DNA of 64,000 nucleotides from JAFAGO01 sp031987605. GTDB lineage: Bacteria > Bacteroidota > Bacteroidia > Flavobacteriales > Weeksellaceae. The notes beneath the pieces were generated by a model. That model was not told the origin of the DNA, searched no databases, and saw only the letters and a list, made by a program, of their open reading frames with translations. The translations under genes and the position numbers were made by a program. The stretch covers positions 558,001 through 622,000 of the forward strand of contig DALZZF010000001.1 of assembly GCA_031987605.1 (NCBI GenBank), written 5' to 3'. Positions 25,295 to 32,667 of this stretch are shown here, piece by piece (position 1 is the stretch's first letter; each line of letters begins with the position of its first letter).

Positions 25295-26332
25295 ATGCAG
25301 ATACAGGAAAACGTCTCGCTGAAACCTTACAATACTTTCGGAGTATCGGTTTTTGCAAAATACTTTGTAGAAGTACATTCTGTTGAAGAACTTGTTGATG
25401 TTTTGAAGCATCACAAAATCTCAAATCTCAAATCTCAAAACTCAAATCTTCTATTTTTGGGTGGCGGAAGTAATGTGCTCTTCACAAAGGATTACGACGG
25501 AATTGTAATCAAGCTTAATTTAAAAGGAATTTCCGAAAAATCCATCGACGAAAATACAGTTTACGTAACCGCAGCAGCAGGCGAAAACTGGCATCAGTTT
25601 GTACTTTCAAATTTGGATAAAAACTACGGGGGAATTGAAAATCTTTCCTTAATTCCGGGAAATGTTGGTACATCGCCGATGCAGAATATTGGGGCGTATG
25701 GTACGGAAATAAAGGATGTTTTTGTGTCGTGCACTGTTTTGAATCTGGAAAATCTTGAAATTGAAACCTTGCAGCTGAATCAAATGAAATTTGGCTATCG
25801 GGATTCGATTTTCAAGCAGGAAGGAAAAGGAAAATATGTGATTTTGGAGGTTACGTTTCACCTCACAAAAAGAGATCATAAAATTTCAGTAGAATATGGT
25901 GCCATAAAATCCGAACTGGAAAAAATGGGTATTCAGAATCCGACGATTCAGGAAGTTTCCAAAGCCGTTGTTGCCATTCGCCAGAGCAAACTTCCCGATC
26001 CGAAAGTTTTGGGAAATGCTGGAAGTTTTTTCAAAAACCCGACGATTCCACTTCAAGAATTTGAAGATTTAAAACTGAAATTTCCCCAAATTCCAGGCTA
26101 TCCAAATGGGGAATGGGTGAAAGTTCCTGCAGGTTGGCTGATTGAGCAATGCGGCTGGAAAGGGAAACAAATCGGAAATGTAGCCTCCCATAAATTACAG
26201 GCACTGGTAATCATCAATGCCACAGGAAACGCCACAGGAAAGGAAATTTTCGATTTTTCTCAAAAGATTATTGATTCCGTAAAAGAACAATATGGAATTG
26301 AACTGGAACGAGAAGTGAATATTGTGGGATGA
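25295..26332 (+). CDS. murB: UDP-N-acetylenolpyruvoylglucosamine reductase
   Basis: NADPH- and FAD-dependent reduction of the MurA product, second step of peptidoglycan precursor synthesis. The 345 residues are of the type I class. The FAD site is LGGGSNVLFT (55-64), PGNVGTSPMQNIGAYGTE holds the conserved substrate Tyr, and the catalytic Ser lies in NAGSFFKNP. Residues 40-51 (HKISNLKSQNSN) are an unusual insert in the first domain, encoded by a short-period repeat (25416-25449). The gene starts immediately after the aminotransferase stop codon. Confidence 0.95.
   Translation: MQIQENVSLKPYNTFGVSVFAKYFVEVHSVEELVDVLKHHKISNLKSQNSNLLFLGGGSNVLFTKDYDGIVIKLNLKGISEKSIDENTVYVTAAAGENWHQFVLSNLDKNYGGIENLSLIPGNVGTSPMQNIGAYGTEIKDVFVSCTVLNLENLEIETLQLNQMKFGYRDSIFKQEGKGKYVILEVTFHLTKRDHKISVEYGAIKSELEKMGIQNPTIQEVSKAVVAIRQSKLPDPKVLGNAGSFFKNPTIPLQEFEDLKLKFPQIPGYPNGEWVKVPAGWLIEQCGWKGKQIGNVASHKLQALVIINATGNATGKEIFDFSQKIIDSVKEQYGIELEREVNIVG
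25416..25449 (+). repeat. Short-period repeat inside murB
   Basis: AAATCTC-AAATCTC-AAATCTC-AAAACTC-AAATCT: near-perfect 7-base units, in frame with murB. The same kind of A/T-rich tract occurs in intergenic DNA at 35177-35212. Confidence 0.6.
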
Positions 26333-26354
26333 TGAATGTGGTGTCGGATGTTTG

Positions 26355-26382
26355 AGGTTGGATGCTGGATGCTGGATGCATG
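26355..26382. repeat. Tandem ggatgct tract after murB
   Basis: Three tandem copies of a GGATGCT unit in the 80-base murB-proC gap. This is a short low-complexity repeat with no other feature. Confidence 0.45.
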
Positions 26383-26412
26383 AAGAATAATCAAAAAAAT
26401 TAACATAAATAA

Positions 26413-27216
26413 ATGAAAATTGCCGTTTTAGGAGCCGGAAAAATGGGACTTTCGTTTTCAAAATCTTTTTTGAAATACGAACTGATTAAACCGCAAAATC
26501 TTCAGCTCATCACCAGAAATCCATTAAAAAAAGCAGAAATTCTTTCTGTTTTTCCGGAATCCAAAGTCACTTCTTTTGATGAAATCAGGGAGCTCGATGC
26601 CGATTTAATTATTATTTCTGTAAAACCTCAGGATTTTGCTTTCGTTGCTGAAAATCTTCCATTCAAAATTCCTGAAAATTCCATGATTCTTTCGATTATG
26701 GCAGGCGTTTCCATTAAAAATATACAGACTGCATTTCAACACAAATTGGTGGTAAGGGCAATGCCCAATGCACCCACTCTTCTGGGAATGGGAATTACGG
26801 GATATACCGCTGCAGAAGGGATTTCTTTTAATCAACTGATTCAGATTGAACGTTTGATGAATTCCACCGGGCGCTCCGTTTATCTGGAAAATGAAGATTT
26901 ACTCAACGGTGTTACCGCGCTTTCCGGAAGCGGACCAGCGTATTTTTATTACATTGTCGATGCAATGATTAAAGCCGGAACCGAAATGGGAATCGATGAA
27001 AATCTTTCCAAACTTTTTGTAAAACAAACCATGTTGGGTGCTTATCATTTGATTAATAATTCGGAAAAATCTCTGGAAGAACTCATAAAAGATGTGGCTT
27101 CAAAAGGAGGAACGACCGAAGCTGCTTTAAAAGTTTTCAATGATGAGCATTTAAAAGAAACGTTGAAAAAAGGAATTATTGCCGCCGAAAAACGTTCTCA
27201 GGAACTCAACCAATAA
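26413..27216 (+). CDS. proC: Pyrroline-5-carboxylate reductase
   Basis: NAD(P)H-dependent last step of proline synthesis. The 267 residues are the usual length. N-terminal dinucleotide motif AVLGAGKMGLSF (4-15), SVKPQDF, the RAMPNAP motif, and the conserved C-terminal GVTALSGSGPAYFYYIVDAM and KGGTTEAAL segments are present. Its stop codon is directly followed by the next ATG at 27217, so the two genes are translationally coupled. Confidence 0.96.
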   Translation: MKIAVLGAGKMGLSFSKSFLKYELIKPQNLQLITRNPLKKAEILSVFPESKVTSFDEIRELDADLIIISVKPQDFAFVAENLPFKIPENSMILSIMAGVSIKNIQTAFQHKLVVRAMPNAPTLLGMGITGYTAAEGISFNQLIQIERLMNSTGRSVYLENEDLLNGVTALSGSGPAYFYYIVDAMIKAGTEMGIDENLSKLFVKQTMLGAYHLINNSEKSLEELIKDVASKGGTTEAALKVFNDEHLKETLKKGIIAAEKRSQELNQ

Positions 27217-27633
27217 ATGATGAATTTTGAAACCTCATTAGACAAATCCATAGATTTTGCTCTGGATTGTGCCATAAAATTTTTAGATGAAGCTCGGGAA
27301 TTTTATCCGTTTTGCTTTATGATTGATGCGGAAGGAAAAATTATTTCTGTCGTTCCGCAAACCGATAATGATTATCCCGAAAGCACTTATCTGATCGATA
27401 CATTCAAAGATTTTGCAGGAGAGAAAATGCAGCAACCCGAATATATCGGATTTTGTGTAACCTACAATGTTTCCCTTAATCTGAATGAAGGAAAAACGGA
27501 TGCTGTCGCTATTTTTCTGAAATTTAAAAACGATAATCTTCCGCTCAAAACCCGAATCTATTATTTCCCATATCTTTTGAATGGAGAAAAACCCCAAATC
27601 CTTTTCGATCTTGCTTTTTCAAGTGAGGCATAA
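27217..27633 (+). CDS. Unknown protein coupled to proC
   Basis: A 138-residue protein I do not recognise. It has no signal peptide or membrane segment, is acidic, and reads as an alpha/beta fold: an N-terminal helix (LDKSIDFALDCAIKFLDEAREF), then strands (FCFMIDAEGKIISVVPQ), a long helix, and a late run of beta strands (DAVAIFLKFKNDNLPLKTRIYYFPYLL). The start is the first base after the proC stop, so it is expressed with it. No homology-based function can be offered. The strand order is loosely reminiscent of a SseB or T4-type fold, but that is a guess. Confidence 0.7.
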   Translation: MMNFETSLDKSIDFALDCAIKFLDEAREFYPFCFMIDAEGKIISVVPQTDNDYPESTYLIDTFKDFAGEKMQQPEYIGFCVTYNVSLNLNEGKTDAVAIFLKFKNDNLPLKTRIYYFPYLLNGEKPQILFDLAFSSEA

Positions 27634-27711
27634 AATAAACTTGACATTTCGCCATTTTGTTTGGAAATCGATTTTTTTCTAATCATTCCTAATGAATAAT
27701 ATTCAATTATT

Positions 27712-27799
27712 TCTTTGTTGTATTTTGCTAAGTGAAATGCCTTTACGAACTTAATAGCATCCAGATAAATAATAAAATCTTTTCGGATTCTTTGCGTTA
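27712..27799 (+). repeat. Dispersed repeat, copy A
   Basis: About 88 bases, containing TTTGCTAAGTGAAATGCCT and ending CTTTGCGTT. It matches a second copy on the minus strand at 54387-54470 over its whole length, with the core TTTGCTAAGT identical. The remainder of the 374-base gap (27634-28007) is AT-rich and holds nothing else recognisable apart from the ribB promoter. Confidence 0.65.
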
Positions 27800-27983
27800 A
27801 ATTTAAGGTGTATTATAAAATCAATAGCCTAAAGTTCCTCAGATTTTATATTCCCCAACCATAACTTTGGAAAAAATTCTTTTAAAAACAAATTATTTAT
27901 TTCAGGTATTTCCAGCAGAATCTGTCATTGAAAACGATAGACTAAATAATTAATGCTCAATTGTATGGTGAAGCCAAATGCGC

Positions 27984-27991
27984 TATATTTG
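27984..27991 (+). promoter_or_regulatory. ribB: -7 promoter box (TATATTTG) of ribB
   Basis: Perfect TAnnTTTG, 16 bases before the ATG at 28008, with TTG 20 bases upstream (27961-27963). No FMN riboswitch sequence is visible upstream. Confidence 0.6.
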
Positions 27992-28007
27992 TGCAAATTT
28001 TTTACCT

Positions 28008-29138
28008 ATGGTATCTACAGAAATAAAACTCAACACTATACCTGAAGCCATTGAAGACTTGAAAAACGGAAAAGTAATCATTGTAGTCGATGATGAAAAC
28101 CGTGAAAATGAAGGCGATTTTTTATCCGCAGCCGAACTGGTGACCACGGAAGTTATAAATTTTATGACGATTCACGGGCGTGGACTAATTTGCACGCCGC
28201 TTCCCGAAAAAAGATGTGATGAACTGGGACTTGACGTAATGGTTTCCAGAAGTACCGATCCTAAAGAAACAGCATTTACCGTTTCCGTAGATTTACTGGG
28301 ACACGGCGTTTCAACAGGAATTTCCGCTGCAGATCGCGCCAGAACTATTCTTGCACTCATGGACGACAACACCAAACCTGCCGATTTGATGCGTCCAGGA
28401 CATATTTTTCCACTTCGTGCCAAAACAGGTGGTGTACTGAAAAGAGCCGGACATACTGAAGCTGCAATAGATCTCACAAGGCTTGCCGGTTTGAAAGAAG
28501 GCGGCGTGATTTGCGAAATCATGAATGAAGACGGAACAATGGCAAGACTTCCTGAATTGGTGGAACTGGCGGAAAAACTTGATATTAAGGTTGTTTCCAT
28601 CGAAGATCTTATTGATTATCAATTGAAAAAAGGAGACCTCATCAACAAAATTGAGGAACGAAGAGTAAAAACCCATTATGGCGAATTTGATTTTCATGCT
28701 TTTCAGGAAAAACATACCGATCAGATCCACTTTGCCATTACAAAAGGAAACTGGGAAATGAACGAGCCTATTCTGGTAAGAGTACAGAGCTCCAGTGCTT
28801 ATTTCGATGTACTTTCCCGATTGACTAACGGTGAGAAACCTTTATTGAAAAAGGTAACCGATATGATTAACGAAGAAGGAAAAGGAGCACTGATTTTCAT
28901 CAACAATGTATCGAACGCGGAACAAACCATGAGAAAATTACAGCAGTTTCTGGATTATCAGGATGGCAAAGAAATTCACCCAACACTTGCCGCCAACTTT
29001 ATGGAATATGGAATTGGTACGCAAATTCTGAAAAAATTAGGTATTACAAAATTTCGTGTGATTACCCAAAATCCCGAACATAAACCTTTAGTATCAGGAT
29101 ATGGTGTAGAAGTAACTGAAATGGTTGCTTTGGACTAA
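28008..29138 (+). CDS. ribB: 3,4-dihydroxy-2-butanone-4-phosphate synthase with degenerate GTP cyclohydrolase II domain
   Basis: The N-terminal 205 residues are a complete RibB domain that makes the four-carbon riboflavin precursor from ribulose-5-phosphate: VVDDENRENEGDF, MTIHGRGLICTP, TDPKETAFTVSVD, ARTILAL, and the RAGHTEAAIDL signature. The C-terminal part (about 210-376) keeps the shape of GTP cyclohydrolase II but has lost its zinc ligands: the usual VHSEC and LRCDCG segments are replaced by VQSSS and LTNGEK, with no Cys left. It is therefore probably not a cyclohydrolase. Start ATG 28008 is preferred over 27978, which precedes the -7 box. A second, active ribA is expected elsewhere. 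Confidence 0.9.
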   Translation: MVSTEIKLNTIPEAIEDLKNGKVIIVVDDENRENEGDFLSAAELVTTEVINFMTIHGRGLICTPLPEKRCDELGLDVMVSRSTDPKETAFTVSVDLLGHGVSTGISAADRARTILALMDDNTKPADLMRPGHIFPLRAKTGGVLKRAGHTEAAIDLTRLAGLKEGGVICEIMNEDGTMARLPELVELAEKLDIKVVSIEDLIDYQLKKGDLINKIEERRVKTHYGEFDFHAFQEKHTDQIHFAITKGNWEMNEPILVRVQSSSAYFDVLSRLTNGEKPLLKKVTDMINEEGKGALIFINNVSNAEQTMRKLQQFLDYQDGKEIHPTLAANFMEYGIGTQILKKLGITKFRVITQNPEHKPLVSGYGVEVTEMVALD

Positions 29139-29190
29139 ATTTTATTAAAAAATAATCGGTTAGAACTTAAAATCGATGATAATTTTACTG

Positions 29191-29218
29191 CTCCCATTAA
29201 TTATGGGAGTTTTTTTTG
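29191..29218 (+). terminator. Terminator of ribB
   Basis: CTCCCAT (29191-29197) pairs with ATGGGAG (29203-29209), loop 5, followed by nine T. The 220 bases up to 29441 hold no gene; TAGACTACCAAAG at 29284 resembles half of the palindrome at 23678. Confidence 0.88.
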
Positions 29219-29441
29219 TTGTAAATTCCTGAAAAAACACAGCAAATGAAGTCTGCTATTTTCCAAGCAGCGTGAATTTTATTAGACTACCAAAGGATTT
29301 TTTAATTTATTAATTTTAGTTTTTTTGGTTGGGTAAAATTTTTCTTGCAAGAATTAATTTAAATTGTATATTGCATGCAATCTGATGAAAAAAATTTTAA
29401 CAAACTGCATTGTTTTATAACAAGAGCAGTAAAAAACCAAC

Positions 29442-30089
29442 ATGATGATGAAAACTCTATCAATGATTCTATCTTTGGTATCAGTTTCTTTCTTTGCCCA
29501 AAGTGGCAATGTAGGGATTAATACCACAAGTCCTCAAACCAACTTACATGTAAAAGGAACACTCCGTTTGGAAAACAGTTCCAAATCCAATGGAGCAGTC
29601 CTGCGCGTATATGATGAAGGCTCTATGAAATGGAAAAGCCTTTTCGTTTCCCAGCCGATAAGAGGAGAAAAAACCATTTCAGCAGGTGTTCAAACTTCTA
29701 CTACCGCAAAGTATACGGGAATGAGAATCACACTGCCCACCGGTCGTTGGATTGTAAAACTCAATCTTTTAATTCCGGATGTTTCCATGAGTGCCAATCA
29801 AGGCCTTTGGGTTGATTGCTACCTTTCCAATTCTGATACTGCCGGAACTTTATCTCCGGATTATGTTGCAAACTCTGCAACCCATTTTGGAGGGAGTATT
29901 AAATATCCCGCCTCTTTTGGAATGATTGTAGGAGGTGTAGTCATTAATAACACAACTTCAACACCTAAAACCTATTATCTTTGGGCTCAACACGAAGCAT
30001 TTCCGAATACAGCGACTTCTTTATACTCCGGATCTTTAGCTGGTGATGCTTGGAATGAGGATAAAATCTATGCAATACCTTTCGAATAA
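29442..30089 (+). CDS. Secreted GINT-type paralogue 1
   Basis: First of three consecutive small exported proteins with a common plan. Signal peptide (to about residue 19, ending SFFAQ), then NVGINTTSPQTNLHVKGTLRLE, a motif known at the front of many secreted Flavobacteria proteins, then a beta-rich domain. The stretch ITLPTGRWIVKLNLLI, then GGVVINNTT and KTYYLWAQHE, is shared with its two neighbours and recalls the jelly-roll cores of C1q/TNF-like proteins; that resemblance is my inference. The 215 residues lack a recognisable sorting domain for type IX secretion. ATG codons 29442, 29445 and 29448 are in frame; the exact start is open. Function unknown. Confidence 0.72.
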   Translation: MMMKTLSMILSLVSVSFFAQSGNVGINTTSPQTNLHVKGTLRLENSSKSNGAVLRVYDEGSMKWKSLFVSQPIRGEKTISAGVQTSTTAKYTGMRITLPTGRWIVKLNLLIPDVSMSANQGLWVDCYLSNSDTAGTLSPDYVANSATHFGGSIKYPASFGMIVGGVVINNTTSTPKTYYLWAQHEAFPNTATSLYSGSLAGDAWNEDKIYAIPFE

Positions 30090-30100
30090 AAACACAAATT

Positions 30101-30802
30101 ATGAAAAAACTGACAATATTATCAATACTGATTTCTCCTTTCTTTTATGGGCAAAACGATAAAGTAGGTATCGGAACAGATGAGCCAACTGCGACTTTGC
30201 ACGTGAAAACCAAAGATGATGTAGAATATATAATGCGTTTAGAAGACAGCCAGGATACCCGTTACGGTGATTATGTGGTGACCTCTTCGGATAACTTGGG
30301 AACATTCAAAAAAACACAGACCAACGCTTTCAAAACAACGTTTGTAGTTTCACTTCCCACTACAGGAACAAATATTACTACTGCTGCTCCCGGATGGCAG
30401 ACCACAGGGTTAACTTTTGAAATCCCCAATGGAAGATGGACAATTGTAACCAATTTGCTGTTAAAATGCCAACAGGATGTATCGTCCAGAAACAACAATG
30501 CGGTATTGGTAAAGGCGACTTTAGCGGATGAGGGAACGCTTGTGCCGTCCGGCGATATCGAAGGAAATACACCGGGTTCAAAAACAGGAACGGGGATATA
30601 TCAGGGAGTTCTGAACACTCCTTTGAATAAAAGCCTTCTTACAGGAAGCATCATTATTAATAATACAGGAACAAAAAAGAATTACACGCTGATTGCAAAC
30701 AGAACCTATTTGGGTGATAGCGGACTTAACTGTACGATTTCCAATTTAGGAATCAGGAGTGAAACACAAAATATTATCTATGCAATTCCACTAAACCAAT
30801 AA
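30101..30802 (+). CDS. Secreted GINT-type paralogue 2
   Basis: Second member, 233 residues. Signal peptide MKKLTILSILISPFFYGQ, then KVGIGTDEPTATLHVKTKD, then a longer linker and the shared jelly-roll-like core (LTFEIPNGRWTIVTNLLLK ... GSIIINNTGTKKNYTLIANRTYL). It begins 12 bases after paralogue 1 and its stop codon overlaps the next ATG by one base, so the group is one operon. Two Cys occur in the core (TNLLLKC and LNCTI), the others having none or few, so disulphides are not a common trait. Function unknown. Confidence 0.72.
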   Translation: MKKLTILSILISPFFYGQNDKVGIGTDEPTATLHVKTKDDVEYIMRLEDSQDTRYGDYVVTSSDNLGTFKKTQTNAFKTTFVVSLPTTGTNITTAAPGWQTTGLTFEIPNGRWTIVTNLLLKCQQDVSSRNNNAVLVKATLADEGTLVPSGDIEGNTPGSKTGTGIYQGVLNTPLNKSLLTGSIIINNTGTKKNYTLIANRTYLGDSGLNCTISNLGIRSETQNIIYAIPLNQ

Positions 30803-31518
30803 TGATGAAAAATACCTTACTTTTAATAATAAATCTTTGTGCAACAATGAGTTTTGCACAAAATGTAGGAATTAATACCAATGATCCAAAAGAATTATTG
30901 CATGTAAATGGAACGATGCGTTTTGAGCCAGCAGTTTCCGGAACAAATCCCGCCGCAACCACCGGAAAAGTATTAACCTCGGATGCGGATGGAAATGCAA
31001 CTTGGCAAAATGTAACATTGCCTATAAATGCTTCTGTTACAGCGAACTATGCAACTGCGACCACTACAATAAGCAATACAGGAAGTAACACCACACAGGC
31101 ACAGTCTACAGGAACATCCATCACTCTTCCTGTCGGTACATGGTTGGTAACTTTTGTAATGGATGTAAATATTTACTATGGAAGTTCAGGAACAAATGCG
31201 CTTCCAAATGACCGATCAGTATGGGTAAGAAGCTCTTTGTACGATAGTGCCACATCCACAGGTTATGCCAATTCTTCTGCGGACATTCTGGATCGACCGC
31301 TGATCAGTAAAGAAATTGTAGGGCCGGCAACCAATACCACAATGATTGGTGAGTTTAAAGTAAAAAACTCTGGGCCAAATCCTAAAACCTATTATTATAT
31401 GGTATCCACACAAAATAGCAATTTTAATAGTACGAATGTTTCGCGTTTGGTGAATTTTGCAATTGCACCGCAAACAAGTCCTGTAAACAGGCTTTATGCA
31501 ACAAAATCCGCAGATTAA
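30802..31518 (+). CDS. Secreted GINT-type paralogue 3
   Basis: Third member, 238 residues. Signal peptide to about residue 20 (CATMSFAQ), then NVGINTNDPKELLHVNGTMRFE, a DGNATWQNV linker unit seen in adhesin-like Flavobacteria proteins, and the shared core (ITLPVGTWLVTFVMDVNI, GEFKVKNSGPNPKTYYYMV). The start overlaps the paralogue 2 stop codon (TAATG), so translation is coupled. A bidirectional terminator follows. The conserved arrangement argues for a functional set rather than chance copies, but the target is unknown. Confidence 0.72.
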   Translation: MMKNTLLLIINLCATMSFAQNVGINTNDPKELLHVNGTMRFEPAVSGTNPAATTGKVLTSDADGNATWQNVTLPINASVTANYATATTTISNTGSNTTQAQSTGTSITLPVGTWLVTFVMDVNIYYGSSGTNALPNDRSVWVRSSLYDSATSTGYANSSADILDRPLISKEIVGPATNTTMIGEFKVKNSGPNPKTYYYMVSTQNSNFNSTNVSRLVNFAIAPQTSPVNRLYATKSAD

Positions 31519-31540
31519 GCACCAAATAATTAAATACTAA

Positions 31541-31571
31541 AATGGACTGAAAATTTATTTTCAGTCCATTT
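31541..31571. terminator. Bidirectional terminator between paralogue 3 and fmt
   Basis: AATGGACTGAAAA (31541-31553) pairs with TTTTCAGTCCATT (31558-31570), followed by T-rich sequence on both strands. The fmt stop codon lies inside it. Confidence 0.85.
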
Positions 31572-32508
31572 TTATTTGATCGAAATTTTGCAAGCCATTG
31601 AGAAAATCCTTCGCACTCATTCTTTTTTTTCCTTCCAACTGAACTTCAGAGGGGAAATAAACACCATCATTGGTGAAAATTTTAAATCCGTTTTTCGAGA
31701 TTTCCAGCGTTCCCGAAGATTGGGAATGGGGTCCAATTTTATAATCACCGGAAAATATTTTCAAACCTTTTAGTTCATCACCTATTTTCAATACAGTGAA
31801 CGAACAGGGATAAGGCGACATTCCGCGGATAAAATCATAGATGGTTTTGGAATTCTGATTCCAGTTAATTTTTAAATCTTCTTTAAAAATTTTAAATGCG
31901 TTCTTCGGATGCTCCACAAAAGGTTGTGGCTGTTCGTGAACAGAATCTTCTGCAAGTCCGTCCAAAGTTTTTACCACAAGTTTAGCACCCAGTTCCATTA
32001 AACGGTCATGAAGCTGTCCGGCATTTTCTTCGGGAAAAATTTCCAGAAAATCCTGAAGCAGAATATTTCCTTCGTCAATCTTTTCATTAATAAAGAATGT
32101 GGTTGCTCCGGTTTTGGTTTCTCCATTAATAATAGCATAATTAATCGGTGCCGCACCACGATAATCCGGCAACAAGGAAGCATGAAGATTAAAAGTTCCC
32201 AACTTTGGAATTTCAAAAAGCACTTTCGGCATCATCCGGAATGCTACCACTACAAAAACATCAGCGTTGAGGTTTCGCATATCTTCCAGAAATTCCGGAT
32301 TGCGGAGTTTTTCCGGTTGAAACACAGATAACTGATGCTGTACTGCATATTTTTTTACGGAAGATTCATGAAGTTTCTGTCCGCGCCCTGCCAGTTTATC
32401 CGGAGCGGTAACTACAGCAACCACTTGATGTTGCGAAAGGTTTACGGCATTCAAAGCAGCAGCAGCGAAATCGGGAGTTCCGAAAAAAACTATTTTTAAA
32501 GATTTCAT
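31561..32508 (-). CDS. fmt: Methionyl-tRNA formyltransferase
   Basis: Formylates initiator methionyl-tRNA using 10-formyl-tetrahydrofolate. With ATG 32508 the protein is 315 residues and begins MKSLKIVFFGTPDFAA. The catalytic Asn-His-Asp lie in FNLHASLLPDYRGAAPI and the GATTFFINEKIDEGNI segment. The C-terminal OB-like domain ends the gene. The 20-codon extension upstream has no family similarity and contains the TATTTTTG box (32513-32520), which ends four bases before the ATG. The stop codon is in the shared terminator. Confidence 0.95.
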   Translation of the reverse strand: MKSLKIVFFGTPDFAAAALNAVNLSQHQVVAVVTAPDKLAGRGQKLHESSVKKYAVQHQLSVFQPEKLRNPEFLEDMRNLNADVFVVVAFRMMPKVLFEIPKLGTFNLHASLLPDYRGAAPINYAIINGETKTGATTFFINEKIDEGNILLQDFLEIFPEENAGQLHDRLMELGAKLVVKTLDGLAEDSVHEQPQPFVEHPKNAFKIFKEDLKINWNQNSKTIYDFIRGMSPYPCSFTVLKIGDELKGLKIFSGDYKIGPHSQSSGTLEISKNGFKIFTNDGVYFPSEVQLEGKKRMSAKDFLNGLQNFDQIKMD

Positions 32509-32512
32509 AGGG

Positions 32513-32520
32513 CAAAAATA
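32513..32520 (-). promoter_or_regulatory. fmt: -7 promoter box (TATTTTTG) 4 bases before fmt ATG
   Basis: Perfect TAnnTTTG on the minus strand, four bases upstream of ATG 32508, predicting a leaderless fmt mRNA. Confidence 0.5.
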
Positions 32521-32667
32521 CATTTTAATCCTTGTTTCAGCCAAAGAAATCATCCTTTGAATCATCAAATTATACTTGGAAAATCATTTATACTTTTTAA
32601 GTCAATATTCTTTTAAAGAAAAACTCTCAACTAAAAACTTTATTTTTACACCAGATTTTCCAATCTT

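Noticed and set aside
27634..28007. FMN riboswitch before ribB
   Set aside because: I looked for the conserved RFN core and found nothing similar; the ribB promoter box is only 16 bases from its ATG, leaving no room for a leader.
29284..29296. Half-palindrome TAGACTACCAAAG before the GINT operon
   Set aside because: Only half of the 23678 site matches and the second arm is absent; too weak to call an operator.
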